DNA of 64,000 bases from Halanaerobacter jeridensis (GCF_016908315.1 NZ_JAFBDQ010000001.1:186001-250000); one strand, 5' to 3'; numbered from the stretch's first letter, positions 1-9,576 are shown. Notes: generated from the letters alone by a model not told the origin. Translations and numbers: made by a program.

Positions 1-22
1 CTTTTCATGGGATAGTGTAACC

Positions 23-290
23 TAGCAAAAAAACACTGCATATAGATTGCGCACTTTATTAGCTCTAAGCAGAGTGACTAGGACTACACGAAGGGTCTCA
101 TGATTTTTTGAGACCCGGAGGGGTCAATGAGAGCGCAAGCTAAATGAATTAAAAAACTCTAATAGCAAAAAAACACTGCATATAGATTGCGCACTTTATT
201 AGCTCTAAGCAGAGTGACTAGGACTACACGAAGGGTCTCATGATTTTTTGAGACCCGGAGGGGTCAATAAGAGCGAAGCTAAATGGCATA
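23..290. repeat. Tandem 140-bp repeat, two copies, structured
   Basis: Two head-to-tail copies start at 23 and 163 (period 140) and are almost identical for about 115 bases. They diverge only at the ends: GGGTCAATGA versus GGGTCAATAA, a one-base deletion in the GCGCAAGC stretch, and different tails. Each copy has a perfect 8-bp hairpin (GGGTCTCA/TGAGACCC with an 8-base T-rich loop). Copy 1 also has a closing stem AGATTGCGC (44-52) with GCGCAAGCT (133-141), one mismatch. No open reading frame explains it. I do not recognise it as a known riboswitch. It could be a tandem structured RNA or a short mobile/repetitive element. The strand of transcription is unknown. Confidence 0.75.
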
Positions 291-303
291 AAAATTGCTA
301 ATG

Positions 304-332
304 TTCTTATTTAAACAGATGATTAGTATAAT
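304..332 (+). promoter_or_regulatory. Weak sigma-A-like promoter before the zinc-ribbon gene
   Basis: A perfect TATAAT lies at 327-332 with a poor -35 (TTCTTA, 304-309) at 17-bp spacing, about 22 bp before the start codon of the zinc-ribbon gene. The -10 is convincing, the -35 is not. Confidence 0.35.
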
Positions 333-354
333 TTGTATTAAGAGGTGAATTCAA

Positions 355-771
355 ATGGCAAAACAGCAAAAGAGACGAGGAAGTAAGTGGTTAGATCCAA
401 ATAAAGTGGATGGTAGACATGAAGATAGATATTGTCATCGTTGTGGTAAAACAGCTACTCAGGTTAGAATTTTGAAACATGAAAATTTATGCGAAGATTG
501 TGTAGAAGAATTGCGACAAAAGAAAGAAGGAGATTATGCTTGTAAGGGTTGCGGTAAAGTTGCTCCGCAGCAAGTTAAAGAAAACGATGGTTACTGTAAA
601 GATTGTATTTGCAAGATTTGCGGAGAACCTGATCCTAAATTTGTTCATAAACATGGGTTTTGTGAAGATTGTTTTGAGTTGATGGGTACTAATTGCCGTA
701 AATGCGGTAAAGAAGCCCGGGCTCAAGTGCAGCTCAATGATGGGTTATGTGATGACTGCGCAAACAGCTAA
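355..771 (+). CDS. Small protein with four tandem CxxC zinc-ribbon units
   Basis: A 138-residue basic/acidic protein with sixteen cysteines arranged as eight CxxC knuckles (Cys 27/30, 46/49, 63/66, 81/84, 86/89, 103/106, 114/117, 132/135). Successive pairs suggest four treble-clef or zinc-ribbon units, each typically opening CxxCGK and closing CxDC about 15 residues later. The repeated units share the pattern CGK-x-A-x-x-Q-V, so the protein probably grew by internal duplication. RBS AGAGGTG lies just before the ATG. No enzymatic motif is visible. A nucleic-acid- or protein-binding zinc scaffold is an inference from the fold type. I do not recognise a named family. Confidence 0.75.
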   Translation: MAKQQKRRGSKWLDPNKVDGRHEDRYCHRCGKTATQVRILKHENLCEDCVEELRQKKEGDYACKGCGKVAPQQVKENDGYCKDCICKICGEPDPKFVHKHGFCEDCFELMGTNCRKCGKEARAQVQLNDGLCDDCANS

Positions 772-793
772 GTGCTCAGCGCACTTAGCTGTT
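763..793 (+). terminator. 13-bp perfect hairpin overlapping the stop codon
   Basis: AACAGCTAAGTGC pairs perfectly with GCACTTAGCTGTT across a 5-base loop. The 5' arm includes the stop codon of the zinc-ribbon gene. There is no immediate T-run, so it may be a weak terminator or an mRNA 3'-end stabiliser rather than a classical intrinsic terminator. Confidence 0.5.
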
Positions 794-856
794 ACGTAGG
801 GGTTTAAATTTTATATTTTTTATTCGTCATGTTGTTTGTTGTAAGGAGGGATTGTA

Positions 857-1426
857 ATGGAACAGTATGTTACCTTAGAAACATTGATGTCTGATAGTGT
901 AGCTAAAAAACATCTACCGAAAGCAGGTTATGCTCACTGTATATCAGTAGCTGAAAGTGCTTATGAATTAGCAGTAGAAAGAGATGTCTGTGCTGATTTA
1001 GCTACTAAAGCTGCTTTGTTACATGATATAGGTCATACTATTTGGGAACATCAAGGTGAATGGGATTATGAATCATATAGTGAGTACGATATTCATACTA
1101 TCAAAGGAGCCGAAAGATCTCATGAACTTTTGACTTTAAAAGGTGAAGACTTAGGTAAGGCACGTGAAATAGCTTTAGCTATTTTATTTCATAGTGATTC
1201 AAGTCAAGTGAGTGCTCATGTAGATTTAACTCCTTTGCAGCGTTTAGTAGCTGATGCAGATAATATGAATAAAGAAGAACAAGGAGCACATCATAATCAA
1301 GAGATAGAATTTAATGAAGCATTACAGCGGGTTAGAAGATTAGATATGTTAGTTTATCGTCATATAAAAACACAACAATCTTGTGTAGAATGTAAATTTA
1401 AACAAGAATGTAATTTAAGTAGGTGA
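857..1426 (+). CDS. HD-domain metal-dependent phosphohydrolase
   Basis: A 189-residue protein with an HD fold: His27 in the first helix, the HD pair in LLHDIGH (residues 54-60), a later FHSDS and a DAD motif. These are the usual metal ligands of HD hydrolases. Enzymes of this type hydrolyse nucleotides or other phosphoesters, and the substrate cannot be read from sequence. The C-terminus carries CVEC and a further cysteine (CVECKFKQEC), an unusual tail that could bind metal. The stop codon overlaps the AGGTGA that serves as RBS for ispG, so the two are probably co-transcribed and translationally coupled. RBS AAGGAGGG lies before the ATG. Confidence 0.75.
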   Translation: MEQYVTLETLMSDSVAKKHLPKAGYAHCISVAESAYELAVERDVCADLATKAALLHDIGHTIWEHQGEWDYESYSEYDIHTIKGAERSHELLTLKGEDLGKAREIALAILFHSDSSQVSAHVDLTPLQRLVADADNMNKEEQGAHHNQEIEFNEALQRVRRLDMLVYRHIKTQQSCVECKFKQECNLSR

Positions 1427-1431
1427 ATAAA

Positions 1432-2481
1432 ATGCAAAGAAGATCTACTAAATCAGTAACAATGGGTGATGTAAAAATTGGGGGCCAAGCGCCTGTATCA
1501 GTGCAGTCAATGACTAATACTGATACTAGAAATGTGACAGAAACTGTAGCCCAAATTAAAGAATTAGAAGATGCTGGTTGTGAATTGATCAGGGTTGCTA
1601 TCCCTGATCATGAAGCAGCTACTAAAGTTGATCAAATTAAAGCTCAAATTGATATTCCTTTAATTGCTGATATCCATTTTGACCATCACTTAGCTCTAGA
1701 GGTTTTAGAGCGCGGGATAGATGGTTTAAGAATTAATCCTGGCAATATCGGCGGAGAAAAAAATGTGAAAGAGGTTGCTGAAAAGGCTTTGGCCAAAGAT
1801 GTACCAATTAGAGTAGGGGTCAATGGTGGTTCACTAGAAAAAGAACTGCTCGAAAAGTATGGACACCCCACTGCTGAAGCAATGGTAGAAAGCGCCCTGA
1901 ATAATATTAAATTATTAGAGAAATATAATTTTGATGATATAGTTATTTCACTTAAAGCTTCTGAGGTACCGATGACCTTAAAGGCTTATCAATTGATGGC
2001 TGAAGAAGTAGATTATCCTTTTCACGTGGGAATTACTGAAGCAGGGACTGTTAAGTCAGGAACGATAAAGTCAGCTGTCGGAATCGGTAGTATCTTGGCC
2101 CAGGGATTAGGGGATACTATTCGTGTTTCCTTAACTGGGAATCCGGTTGAAGAAATTAGAGTGGTTTATGAAATTTTAAAGTCTTTAAATTTACGTGATA
2201 AAGGCGTTAAAATAATTTCATGCCCTACTTGTGGACGATGTGAGATTGATTTAGTAGAGATTGCTAATCAGGTAGAAGAGGAAATTTCTGATATTAATAA
2301 ATCAATTGAAGTAGCGATTATGGGCTGTGTAGTCAATGGCCCCGGTGAAGCCAGAGAAGCGGATATAGGTATTGCTGGCGGTAAAAATGAAGGGCTTATT
2401 TTCAAAGATGGTGAATCATTAAGAAAGGTTGCTAGTGATGAGTTAGTAGCTGAATTGGTTGATGAAATTAAGGAATTGTAA
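1432..2481 (+). CDS. ispG: 4-hydroxy-3-methylbut-2-enyl diphosphate synthase (IspG/GcpE)
   Basis: A 349-residue protein matching bacterial IspG, the [4Fe-4S] enzyme that converts MEcPP to HMBPP in the non-mevalonate isoprenoid pathway. The N-terminal TIM barrel has VQSMTNTDTRN near residue 25 and RINPGNIGG. The C-terminal cluster domain has CPTCGRCEID and CVVNGPGE, supplying the cluster cysteines and the conserved Glu. I chose ATG 1432 because AGGTGA (1421-1426) sits seven bases upstream. An in-frame GTG at 1423 would lie inside that RBS. In many Firmicutes ispG sits in a dxr-rseP-ispG-proS-polC run. Here dxr and rseP are not upstream, but proS and polC follow in the usual order. Confidence 0.95.
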   Translation: MQRRSTKSVTMGDVKIGGQAPVSVQSMTNTDTRNVTETVAQIKELEDAGCELIRVAIPDHEAATKVDQIKAQIDIPLIADIHFDHHLALEVLERGIDGLRINPGNIGGEKNVKEVAEKALAKDVPIRVGVNGGSLEKELLEKYGHPTAEAMVESALNNIKLLEKYNFDDIVISLKASEVPMTLKAYQLMAEEVDYPFHVGITEAGTVKSGTIKSAVGIGSILAQGLGDTIRVSLTGNPVEEIRVVYEILKSLNLRDKGVKIISCPTCGRCEIDLVEIANQVEEEISDINKSIEVAIMGCVVNGPGEAREADIGIAGGKNEGLIFKDGESLRKVASDELVAELVDEIKEL

Positions 2482-2493
2482 AGAATCATTTAT

Positions 2494-2620
2494 AGTAATC
2501 AGTGATGAGAGAAGAGTGATGAGTAGAAAATCAAAAACAAAGTCAAAACCAAGTTCAAAAGTTATCGTTGCAAAGTGTGTATTTTGTGGGTTTTATGGTT
2601 TTGACTCATTACTGATTACT
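2494..2620. repeat. Palindromic intergenic element between ispG and proS
   Basis: The outer arms, 2494-2509 and 2605-2620, are complementary over 16 bp with one mismatch. Inner arms GTCAAAACCA (2542-2551) and TGGTTTTGAC (2596-2605) pair perfectly. The arms contain the AGTAATCAGTGATGAG type of sequence that also appears, degenerated, after proS (4413-4470). This looks like a small non-coding repetitive element rather than a terminator. A 62-codon frame across it does not look like a protein. Confidence 0.5.
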
Positions 2621-2705
2621 TTTTACTCGTTACTATATATAGAGTAAACATAGTTTTTATAAAATTTAATTTAAAAAGCTAAATCTACATAGGAGGAATA
2701 TAAAA

Positions 2706-4412
2706 ATGAAATTATCACAAATGTATATACCAACTTTAAAAGAAGATCCAGCTAATGCAGATGTAGTAAGTCATAAATTAATGTTAAGATCGGGAATGAT
2801 GAGAAAACTAGGTTCAGGAATTTATACTTTCTTACCTTTAGGGCAGCGTGTAATTAATAAATTTCAAGCAATTGTTAAAGAAGAGATGAACAACTCAGGA
2901 GCGCAGGAAGTTTTATTACCAGCTCTGCAGCCAGCAGAGTTATGGTCGGAGTCAGGAAGATTAGAAAATTATGGCCCAGAGTTAATGAGATTAAATGATC
3001 GCCATGAGCGAGAATTTTGTTTAGGGCCAACGCATGAAGAAGTTATTACAGATTTAGTTAGAGATGAAGTTAGGTCTTATAAAGATTTACCGATTAATTT
3101 ATATCAAATTCAGACTAAGTATCGTGATGAAATCAGACCTCGTTTTGGAGTTTTAAGAAGTCGAGAATTTATTATGAAAGATGCTTATAGTTTTGATATC
3201 GATGAAGCAGGTTTAGAAGAAAGTTATAACGATATGTATGATGCATATGAGCGTATTTTTGACCGCTGTGGATTAGAGTATAGAGCAGTTAAAGCTGATA
3301 CAGGGACTATCGGTGGAGATGATTCGCATGAATTTATGGTTTTAGCTGATGCAGGAGAAGATACAGTAGTTTATTGTGATAGTTGTGATTATGCTGCTAA
3401 CTTAGAATTAGCTACTGCTAAAGTAGAAGCAGAAAAAGCAGATGAAGAACTAGAAGAATTAGAATTAGTAGATACTCCAAATAGTAGTACAATTGCTGAG
3501 TTGATGTCTGAATTAGATTTAGCAGCGGAAAAAATGATTAAAGCTGTATTATATGAAAATGATGAACAAGTAGTATTGGCCCTAGTACGAGGAGATTATG
3601 AAGTAAATGAAATCAAATTATCAAATTTATTTGATGTAGTTAATATAGAATTAGCGGCTGAAGATAAATATGAAGAATTAGATACAGTTAAAGGATATAC
3701 TGGACCAGTAAACCTAGATGATGTAGAAGTGATTGCAGATGAATTAGTAATGAAAGTAGTTAATGGTGTCACAGGAGCTAATCAAAGAGAAAAGCATTAT
3801 TTAAATGTAAATCCAGGGCGCGATTTTGAAGTTGATCAAGTAGCAGATATTAGAACTGTTAAAGAAGGGGAGACATGTCCTGAATGTGGAGGAACTTTAG
3901 AACAAACTCCAGGTATTGAAGTAGGACAGGTCTTTAAATTAGGTACTAAGTATAGCGAAGCTTTAGATGCTACATTTTTAGACGAAAATGGTAAACCACA
4001 GCCTTTAGTTATGGGTTGTTATGGGATTGGTATTACAAGAACTATTGCTGCTGCTATTGAACAGAATCATGATGACTATGGAATTAAATGGCCGACTGCT
4101 TTAGCTCCATTTACTGTTCATCTATTACCTTTAGGTGGAGGCGATGATGTAGAGAATAAAGCTCAAGAATTATATCAAACTCTAAATGAGGCTGGAGTTG
4201 AAGTTTTATTAGATGATCGTAATGAACGAGCAGGAGTAAAGTTCAATGATGCTGATTTAATAGGTAGTCCAATTAGAATCACAATTGGTTCTCGTTCTTT
4301 ATCAGATGGAGAGTTAGAAGTGAAATTAAGACAATCAGATGAAGAAATGAACATTGATGCAGATAATTCTATAGCAGAGATCAAAGAATTAATTGCAAAT
4401 GAAATAAAATAA
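2706..4412 (+). CDS. proS: Prolyl-tRNA synthetase (bacterial type with editing domain)
   Basis: A 568-residue class II aminoacyl-tRNA synthetase charging tRNA-Pro. Motifs seen: motif 1 around LPLGQRVINK, the GPTHEE loop near residue 107, motif 2 RDEIRPRFGVLRSREF (about 140-155) and motif 3 GCYGIGITRT (about 437-446). The YbaK-like editing insertion that removes mischarged alanine occupies roughly residues 230-390. The anticodon-binding domain is at the C-terminus. The length is normal for the bacterial ProS type. RBS AGGAGG lies 9 bases before ATG. It sits between ispG and the mgtC-polC pair, as in many clostridia. Confidence 0.96.
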   Translation: MKLSQMYIPTLKEDPANADVVSHKLMLRSGMMRKLGSGIYTFLPLGQRVINKFQAIVKEEMNNSGAQEVLLPALQPAELWSESGRLENYGPELMRLNDRHEREFCLGPTHEEVITDLVRDEVRSYKDLPINLYQIQTKYRDEIRPRFGVLRSREFIMKDAYSFDIDEAGLEESYNDMYDAYERIFDRCGLEYRAVKADTGTIGGDDSHEFMVLADAGEDTVVYCDSCDYAANLELATAKVEAEKADEELEELELVDTPNSSTIAELMSELDLAAEKMIKAVLYENDEQVVLALVRGDYEVNEIKLSNLFDVVNIELAAEDKYEELDTVKGYTGPVNLDDVEVIADELVMKVVNGVTGANQREKHYLNVNPGRDFEVDQVADIRTVKEGETCPECGGTLEQTPGIEVGQVFKLGTKYSEALDATFLDENGKPQPLVMGCYGIGITRTIAAAIEQNHDDYGIKWPTALAPFTVHLLPLGGGDDVENKAQELYQTLNEAGVEVLLDDRNERAGVKFNDADLIGSPIRITIGSRSLSDGELEVKLRQSDEEMNIDADNSIAEIKELIANEIK

Positions 4413-4554
4413 GAAGTGATCAGTAAAGAGTAAAAAGTAAAGAAGTAAAACAGTAAGATAGTGAGACAGTAAAAAATAAAACAATAAAAGGCAAAAAATA
4501 CTAAATTAAATAACTGATATGTTGTTTACTGTAATTTGAAATTGAGGTGGGGGA

Positions 4555-5229
4555 ATGACTTATCAACAAATAGCTATTAGATTAATCTTAGCTTTTTTAA
4601 TGGGCGGATTAATTGGTTTAGAACGAGAAAGAAATTCACGACCAGCAGGTTTCAGAACTAATATTCTGGTATCTGTTGGTTCGGCTTTAATTATGATTGT
4701 TTCTATTAAATTATTTTTAAGTTTTCCTGATTCGGCAGGGCAGATTGATCCGGGCCGGATAGCTGCTCAGGTAGTGAGCGGCATTGGTTTTTTAGGTGCG
4801 GGGACAATTATTAGAGAACAGTTTTCTGTTAAAGGATTAACTACTGCTGCCAGCATGTGGGCGTTAGCTGGAATTGGTCTGGCATTAGGAGCTGGATTTT
4901 ATGTAAGTGGTATTTTAGTTACGGCAATGGTAATTATAACTTTAACTATTTTGAATAGATTAGAAGATAATTTTTATAAAAAGAATTTGAATTGGAAAAT
5001 AAATATCAAGGTTTTTGACCAACCAGGATTTTTAAGTAAGATCGGAGAAAAGTTTAATGAAAATAGAATTTCAATTAAGAATGTAGGAATTAAACCTTGT
5101 TATGAAGAGGCGGAAGTGATTATTGAGTTGGAAGTAAAGACATTTAAAGATGTGGAAAGAAATGAATTGATTACACATTTAGCTCAATTAGAAGAAGTCT
5201 CAGAATTAGAAATTGAAGCAATTGATTAA
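4555..5229 (+). CDS. MgtC/SapB family inner-membrane protein
   Basis: A 224-residue protein with the MgtC/SapB signature: GLIGLERERNSRPAGFRTNILV near the N-terminus, then four hydrophobic segments (about residues 5-25, 40-55, 65-85, 100-130) with GIGFLGAGTIIRE and GLTTAASMWA. A C-terminal soluble ACT-like region follows. MgtC proteins are tied to Mg2+ limitation and regulation of membrane ATPase or transporters. This is a family statement, and the partner here is unknown. RBS GAGGTGGGGG precedes the ATG. It ends 13 bp before polC and is probably co-transcribed with it. Confidence 0.85.
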   Translation: MTYQQIAIRLILAFLMGGLIGLERERNSRPAGFRTNILVSVGSALIMIVSIKLFLSFPDSAGQIDPGRIAAQVVSGIGFLGAGTIIREQFSVKGLTTAASMWALAGIGLALGAGFYVSGILVTAMVIITLTILNRLEDNFYKKNLNWKINIKVFDQPGFLSKIGEKFNENRISIKNVGIKPCYEEAEVIIELEVKTFKDVERNELITHLAQLEEVSELEIEAID

Positions 5230-5242
5230 AGGAGAGATAAAT

Positions 5243-8200
5243 ATGGCAAAAGTGGTTATTAAACCGCAAAATAATAATGCCTTTCAAGAAAAGCTTAAAA
5301 GTTTTTTAGGTGTTGCTGATACTGTTGCAACTAAAATTAAAATTAAGTCAGTAGCTGTTGATACGGAAACCGAGACTTGTCAAGTACAGTTAAAAGCACC
5401 TGAAAACTTTGGAATTGAAAATAAATTTAAAGATAAAAAAGAAGATTTATTAGCTAATGGCAAGTTAGAAATAAACTTTGAATATTATGACCCTGAATTG
5501 CCCTTGCAGGTTATATTAGAAGAACAATGGTCAGAAATTATAGCTGAAGTTAAAGGGGCATCTTCTAAAACTAATGGTTGGTTATCTTCAACTAAATGGG
5601 AATTAGAAGAAGACACGATAATTGTTAAAGTGAAAAGTGAAGTAGCTTGTGAGGCTCTAGAAAATAAAAATTGTGATCGGGTTTTTAAAGAAATCATGTC
5701 TAATGAATATCATAAACAAGTTAAAGTTAAATTTGAAGTGGGAGATTTTGCTGCTGAATCGAAAGAAATAGAGGATGAGCAAGAGCAAGAAAAGAAAGAT
5801 TATATGGATGACTTAGTTAATTCTATGCCTCCACCGCAGCAAGGTGGTAATGCTTCTGATTCCTCGAGTTCAAGTTCTCAACCACAAGTATGGCATGGAA
5901 AGAAATTTAATGGTGAGGCTGAAGCTTTAGAAGAAATAACAAGTGAACGGAGAAATATTATAGTTGAAGGTAAGATTTTTGATATTAATATTAGAGAGTT
6001 ACAGAGTGGAAGAAATTTAATTATTTTTTCTATCACTGATCAAAGTGATTCAATTAAGGCTAAAGTTTTTGAAGAACAAGGTGGAACTTTAGCGGAAAAT
6101 ATTGCTGAAGAGAAATGGGTTAAGATCAAAGGTAATGTCCAGTATGATAAATATGATCAAGAATTATCTTTGATGGCTAATGCTGTAGTACCTATTTTTA
6201 AAGAAAGTAAAAAAGATACTGCTGAAGCAAAAAGAGTAGAATTGCATATGCATACTCAGATGAGTGCTATGGATTCAGTAGTAGATATTGAAGAAATAGT
6301 TGAACGGGCTGATGAATGGGGACATCAAGCTATTGCAGTAACAGATCATGGAGTAGTACAGGCCTTTCCTGAGGCTTATCAAGCAGCTCAAGGTACAGAT
6401 GTAAAAATGATTTATGGGGTAGAAGCCTATTTAGTTGATGATGGTGAACCAATTATTTTAAATCCGATTGAAAAAGAAGTAACTAAAGAAACATATGTTG
6501 TTTTTGATTTAGAAACAACTGGCTTTAATCCTCATCATAATCAGATTATTGAAATTGGTGCTACTAAAATTGAAGCAGGCGAGATAACTGATAGTTATCA
6601 AACTTTTGTCAACCCTGAAGGGGAAGTGCCTGAGCGAATTACCGAATTGACTGGTATTACTACTGCAATGGTTGCTGATGCACCAGAAATAGAGGAGGCT
6701 ATGGAAGAATTTTTATCTTTTGTAGGTGATGCTACCATAGCAGCTCATAACTTGTCTTTTGACTTAGGTTTTATTGAAGACAAATTAAATCGTTTAGATA
6801 AAGATGAAATTAGTAATCCAGCTCTTGATACTTTAAATTTATCGCGAGCATTATTACCTGAGTTAAAAACTTATAAATTAAATAAATTAGCAAAACATTT
6901 TAAAATTGATCTTGATAATCATCACCGAGCTGATGATGATGCCCAAGCAACAGCAGAAATCTTTTTAGAATTAGTTGATTTAATGTTAGAGCAAGAAGTT
7001 GAATCTTTATCAGAAATTAATAGTTTGACTAGTGAAATAGATTATAAGAGAATGCATCCCTATCATGCTACGATTTTAGTCAAAAATCAAACAGGACTTA
7101 AGAATTTATATAAATTAGTTTCTCAAGCACATATTAATAATTTTCATCGGGTGCCGAGAATTTTGAAGAGTGAGTTATTAGAAAAACGCGAAGGTTTAAT
7201 TGTTGGTTCAGCTTGTGAAGCAGGTCAACTTTATAAAGCTGTACTACAGGGTAAATCAGAAGATAAATTATTAGAGATTGCTAAATTTTATGATTACCTA
7301 GAAGTGCAACCGATTGGCAATGCTAAATTTTTATTAGAAAATGGTGAAGTTGAGTCTACTGCTGATTTAGAAGAAATTAATCAGACTATTTATCAATTAG
7401 GAGAAAAATTAGGTAAACCGGTAATAGCAGCTGGTGATGTACATTTTATAGATCCAGAAGATAGTATTTATAGACAAATTTTAATGGAAGGGCAGGGCTT
7501 TGATGATGCTGATCAACAGGCTCCACTTTATTATAGAACAACAGGAGAAATGTTAGAAGAATTTGATTACTTTGAGGAAGAAGTAGCGCGAGAACTAGTA
7601 ATTGAAAATCCTAAACAAATAGTAGACGGAATAGAAGAAATCAAGCCTGTTCCGGATGGATTATTTACTCCAACTATTGAAGGTGCTGAAGAAGATGTTA
7701 GGAATATGGCTTATGAAAAAGCGAAAAGTTGGTATGGGGACCCATTACCAGAGATAGTAGAATCTAGATTAGAAAGTGAATTAGAATCAATTATTGGTAA
7801 TGGTTATGCTGTGATTTATTTAATTTCGCAAAAGTTAGTTAAAAAATCATTAGAAGATGGTTATTTAGTAGGCTCGCGAGGTTCAGTTGGATCTTCATTT
7901 GCTGCTACAATGACCGATATTACTGAGGTTAATCCTCTTCCACCACATTATAGATGTCCAGAATGTCAATATTCTAAGTTCTTTACTGATGGCTCTATAG
8001 GAGTAGGAATTGACTTGGAGGATAAAGCTTGTCCTGAATGTGGAGCTGATTTAATTAAAGATGGTTTTGATATACCTTTTGAAGTGTTTTTAGGTTTTGA
8101 AGGTGACAAAGTTCCTGATATTGATTTAAACTTTTCAGGTGAATATCAACCAAAAGTACATCGTTATACAGAAAAGTTATTTGGTGAAGAATATGTTTAT

Positions 8201-9538
8201 CGGGCTGGTACAATCTCTACTATTGCTGATAGAACTGCTTATGGTTTTGTGAAAGGACATATGGAGGATAATGATTTAACTTTGCGTGGTGCTGAAGTTG
8301 ACCGTTTAGTAGATGGATGCACAGGCGCTAGAAAGACAACTGGACAGCATCCAGGAGGATTAATGGTTATTCCTCAGGAAAAAGATGTTTATGACTTTAC
8401 TCCAATTCAAAAACCAGCGAATGATATGGATACAGATACTTTAACAACGCATTTTGACTATCATTCGATTAGTGGTCGGATTTTGAAGTTAGATATTTTA
8501 GGGCATGATGATCCGACAAGTATTAGGATGCTGCAGGATATTACAGGGGTTGACCCGCAGGAAATTCCGCTTGATGATCCAAAAACAATGAAGATATTTT
8601 CTAGTATTGAACCCCTCGATGTAACTGAAGATGAAGTAGGAGTTAAGCTTGGTACTTTAGGTATCCCAGAATTTGGAACTAGTTTTGTGCGAGGGATGCT
8701 GCGAGAAACATTACCGAATACTTTTGCTGAATTAGTTAGAATTAGTGGTTTATCTCACGGAGCTGATGTATGGTTGAATAATGCCCAAGATTTAATTCGC
8801 TCGGGTACAGCTGAATTAGCAGAAGTTATTTCAGTACGTGATGATATTATGAATTATTTATTACAAAAAGGTGTCGAACCTTCTAAAGCATTTTGGATTA
8901 TGGAGCATGTGAGAAAGGGTAAAGGTTTGAGTGATGAAGAAGAAAAAGCAATGCGGGAAAATAATGTTCCAGATTGGTATATTAAATCTTGTAAAAAAAT
9001 TAATTATATGTTTCCTAAAGCTCATGCTGCCGCATATGTAATGATGGCTTATCGAATTGCCTATTTCAAAGTACATTATCCTCAAGCTTTTTATAATACC
9101 TACTTTAGTATTAAAGCTGATGACTTTGATGCTCAGATAGTACTGCAGGGGCGAGAATTTATTGAAAAGAAAATTGCTGAAATTAATAATAAGGGTAATG
9201 ATGCAACTGCTAAGGATAAAAGGACTTTACGTGTGTTGAGAATAGTTGTTGAAGCATTAGCCCGAGGAATCTCGTTTTGTCCTGTTGATATTTATAAGTC
9301 TAAAATTAATGAATTTCAAATTACAGATAATGGATTAAGACCGCCTTTGATTAGTTTAGATGGATTAGGTACTAAAGCTGCAGAGAACTTAGTTCAAGTA
9401 AGAAAAGAAGGAGAATTTACTTCTATTGAAGATTTAAGTAATCGCGCTAGTTTGAGTAAAACAGTTATTGAAGTAATGAAAGAACATGGTTGTTTAGAGG
9501 GATTACCGGAAACGAATCAATTATCTTTATTTGCTTAG
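5243..9538 (+). CDS. polC: DNA polymerase III alpha subunit, PolC type
   Basis: A 1431-residue replicative polymerase of the Gram-positive PolC class, carrying its own 3'-5' exonuclease. Domains in order: N-terminal domain; OB fold (about 220-310); PHP domain beginning ELHMHTQMSAMD (about 333); DnaQ-like exonuclease starting VFDLETTGFN (about 420) inserted in the PHP domain; zinc-binding CPEC...CPEC (about 905 and 930); polymerase active-site region with GSRGSVGSSF (about 877) and PDIDLNFSG (about 958); helix-hairpin-helix near the C-terminus ending in a QLSLF beta-clamp-binding motif. ATG 5243 is chosen because AGGAGAG is at 5230-5236. An upstream in-frame ATG at 5213 overlaps mgtC and lacks an RBS. 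Confidence 0.97.
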   Translation: MAKVVIKPQNNNAFQEKLKSFLGVADTVATKIKIKSVAVDTETETCQVQLKAPENFGIENKFKDKKEDLLANGKLEINFEYYDPELPLQVILEEQWSEIIAEVKGASSKTNGWLSSTKWELEEDTIIVKVKSEVACEALENKNCDRVFKEIMSNEYHKQVKVKFEVGDFAAESKEIEDEQEQEKKDYMDDLVNSMPPPQQGGNASDSSSSSSQPQVWHGKKFNGEAEALEEITSERRNIIVEGKIFDINIRELQSGRNLIIFSITDQSDSIKAKVFEEQGGTLAENIAEEKWVKIKGNVQYDKYDQELSLMANAVVPIFKESKKDTAEAKRVELHMHTQMSAMDSVVDIEEIVERADEWGHQAIAVTDHGVVQAFPEAYQAAQGTDVKMIYGVEAYLVDDGEPIILNPIEKEVTKETYVVFDLETTGFNPHHNQIIEIGATKIEAGEITDSYQTFVNPEGEVPERITELTGITTAMVADAPEIEEAMEEFLSFVGDATIAAHNLSFDLGFIEDKLNRLDKDEISNPALDTLNLSRALLPELKTYKLNKLAKHFKIDLDNHHRADDDAQATAEIFLELVDLMLEQEVESLSEINSLTSEIDYKRMHPYHATILVKNQTGLKNLYKLVSQAHINNFHRVPRILKSELLEKREGLIVGSACEAGQLYKAVLQGKSEDKLLEIAKFYDYLEVQPIGNAKFLLENGEVESTADLEEINQTIYQLGEKLGKPVIAAGDVHFIDPEDSIYRQILMEGQGFDDADQQAPLYYRTTGEMLEEFDYFEEEVARELVIENPKQIVDGIEEIKPVPDGLFTPTIEGAEEDVRNMAYEKAKSWYGDPLPEIVESRLESELESIIGNGYAVIYLISQKLVKKSLEDGYLVGSRGSVGSSFAATMTDITEVNPLPPHYRCPECQYSKFFTDGSIGVGIDLEDKACPECGADLIKDGFDIPFEVFLGFEGDKVPDIDLNFSGEYQPKVHRYTEKLFGEEYVYRAGTISTIADRTAYGFVKGHMEDNDLTLRGAEVDRLVDGCTGARKTTGQHPGGLMVIPQEKDVYDFTPIQKPANDMDTDTLTTHFDYHSISGRILKLDILGHDDPTSIRMLQDITGVDPQEIPLDDPKTMKIFSSIEPLDVTEDEVGVKLGTLGIPEFGTSFVRGMLRETLPNTFAELVRISGLSHGADVWLNNAQDLIRSGTAELAEVISVRDDIMNYLLQKGVEPSKAFWIMEHVRKGKGLSDEEEKAMRENNVPDWYIKSCKKINYMFPKAHAAAYVMMAYRIAYFKVHYPQAFYNTYFSIKADDFDAQIVLQGREFIEKKIAEINNKGNDATAKDKRTLRVLRIVVEALARGISFCPVDIYKSKINEFQITDNGLRPPLISLDGLGTKAAENLVQVRKEGEFTSIEDLSNRASLSKTVIEVMKEHGCLEGLPETNQLSLFA

Positions 9539-9576
9539 TTAGGTTAAAAGTGATAGTTGTTAAACTAGAGTATGGC

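Noticed and set aside
23-290. CRISPR array
   Set aside because: Only two long 140-bp units without short repeats and unique spacers; no cas genes near.
2459-2647. 62-codon frame after ispG
   Set aside because: It overlaps the palindromic element and the ispG end, has no RBS, and its codons reflect the inverted repeat.
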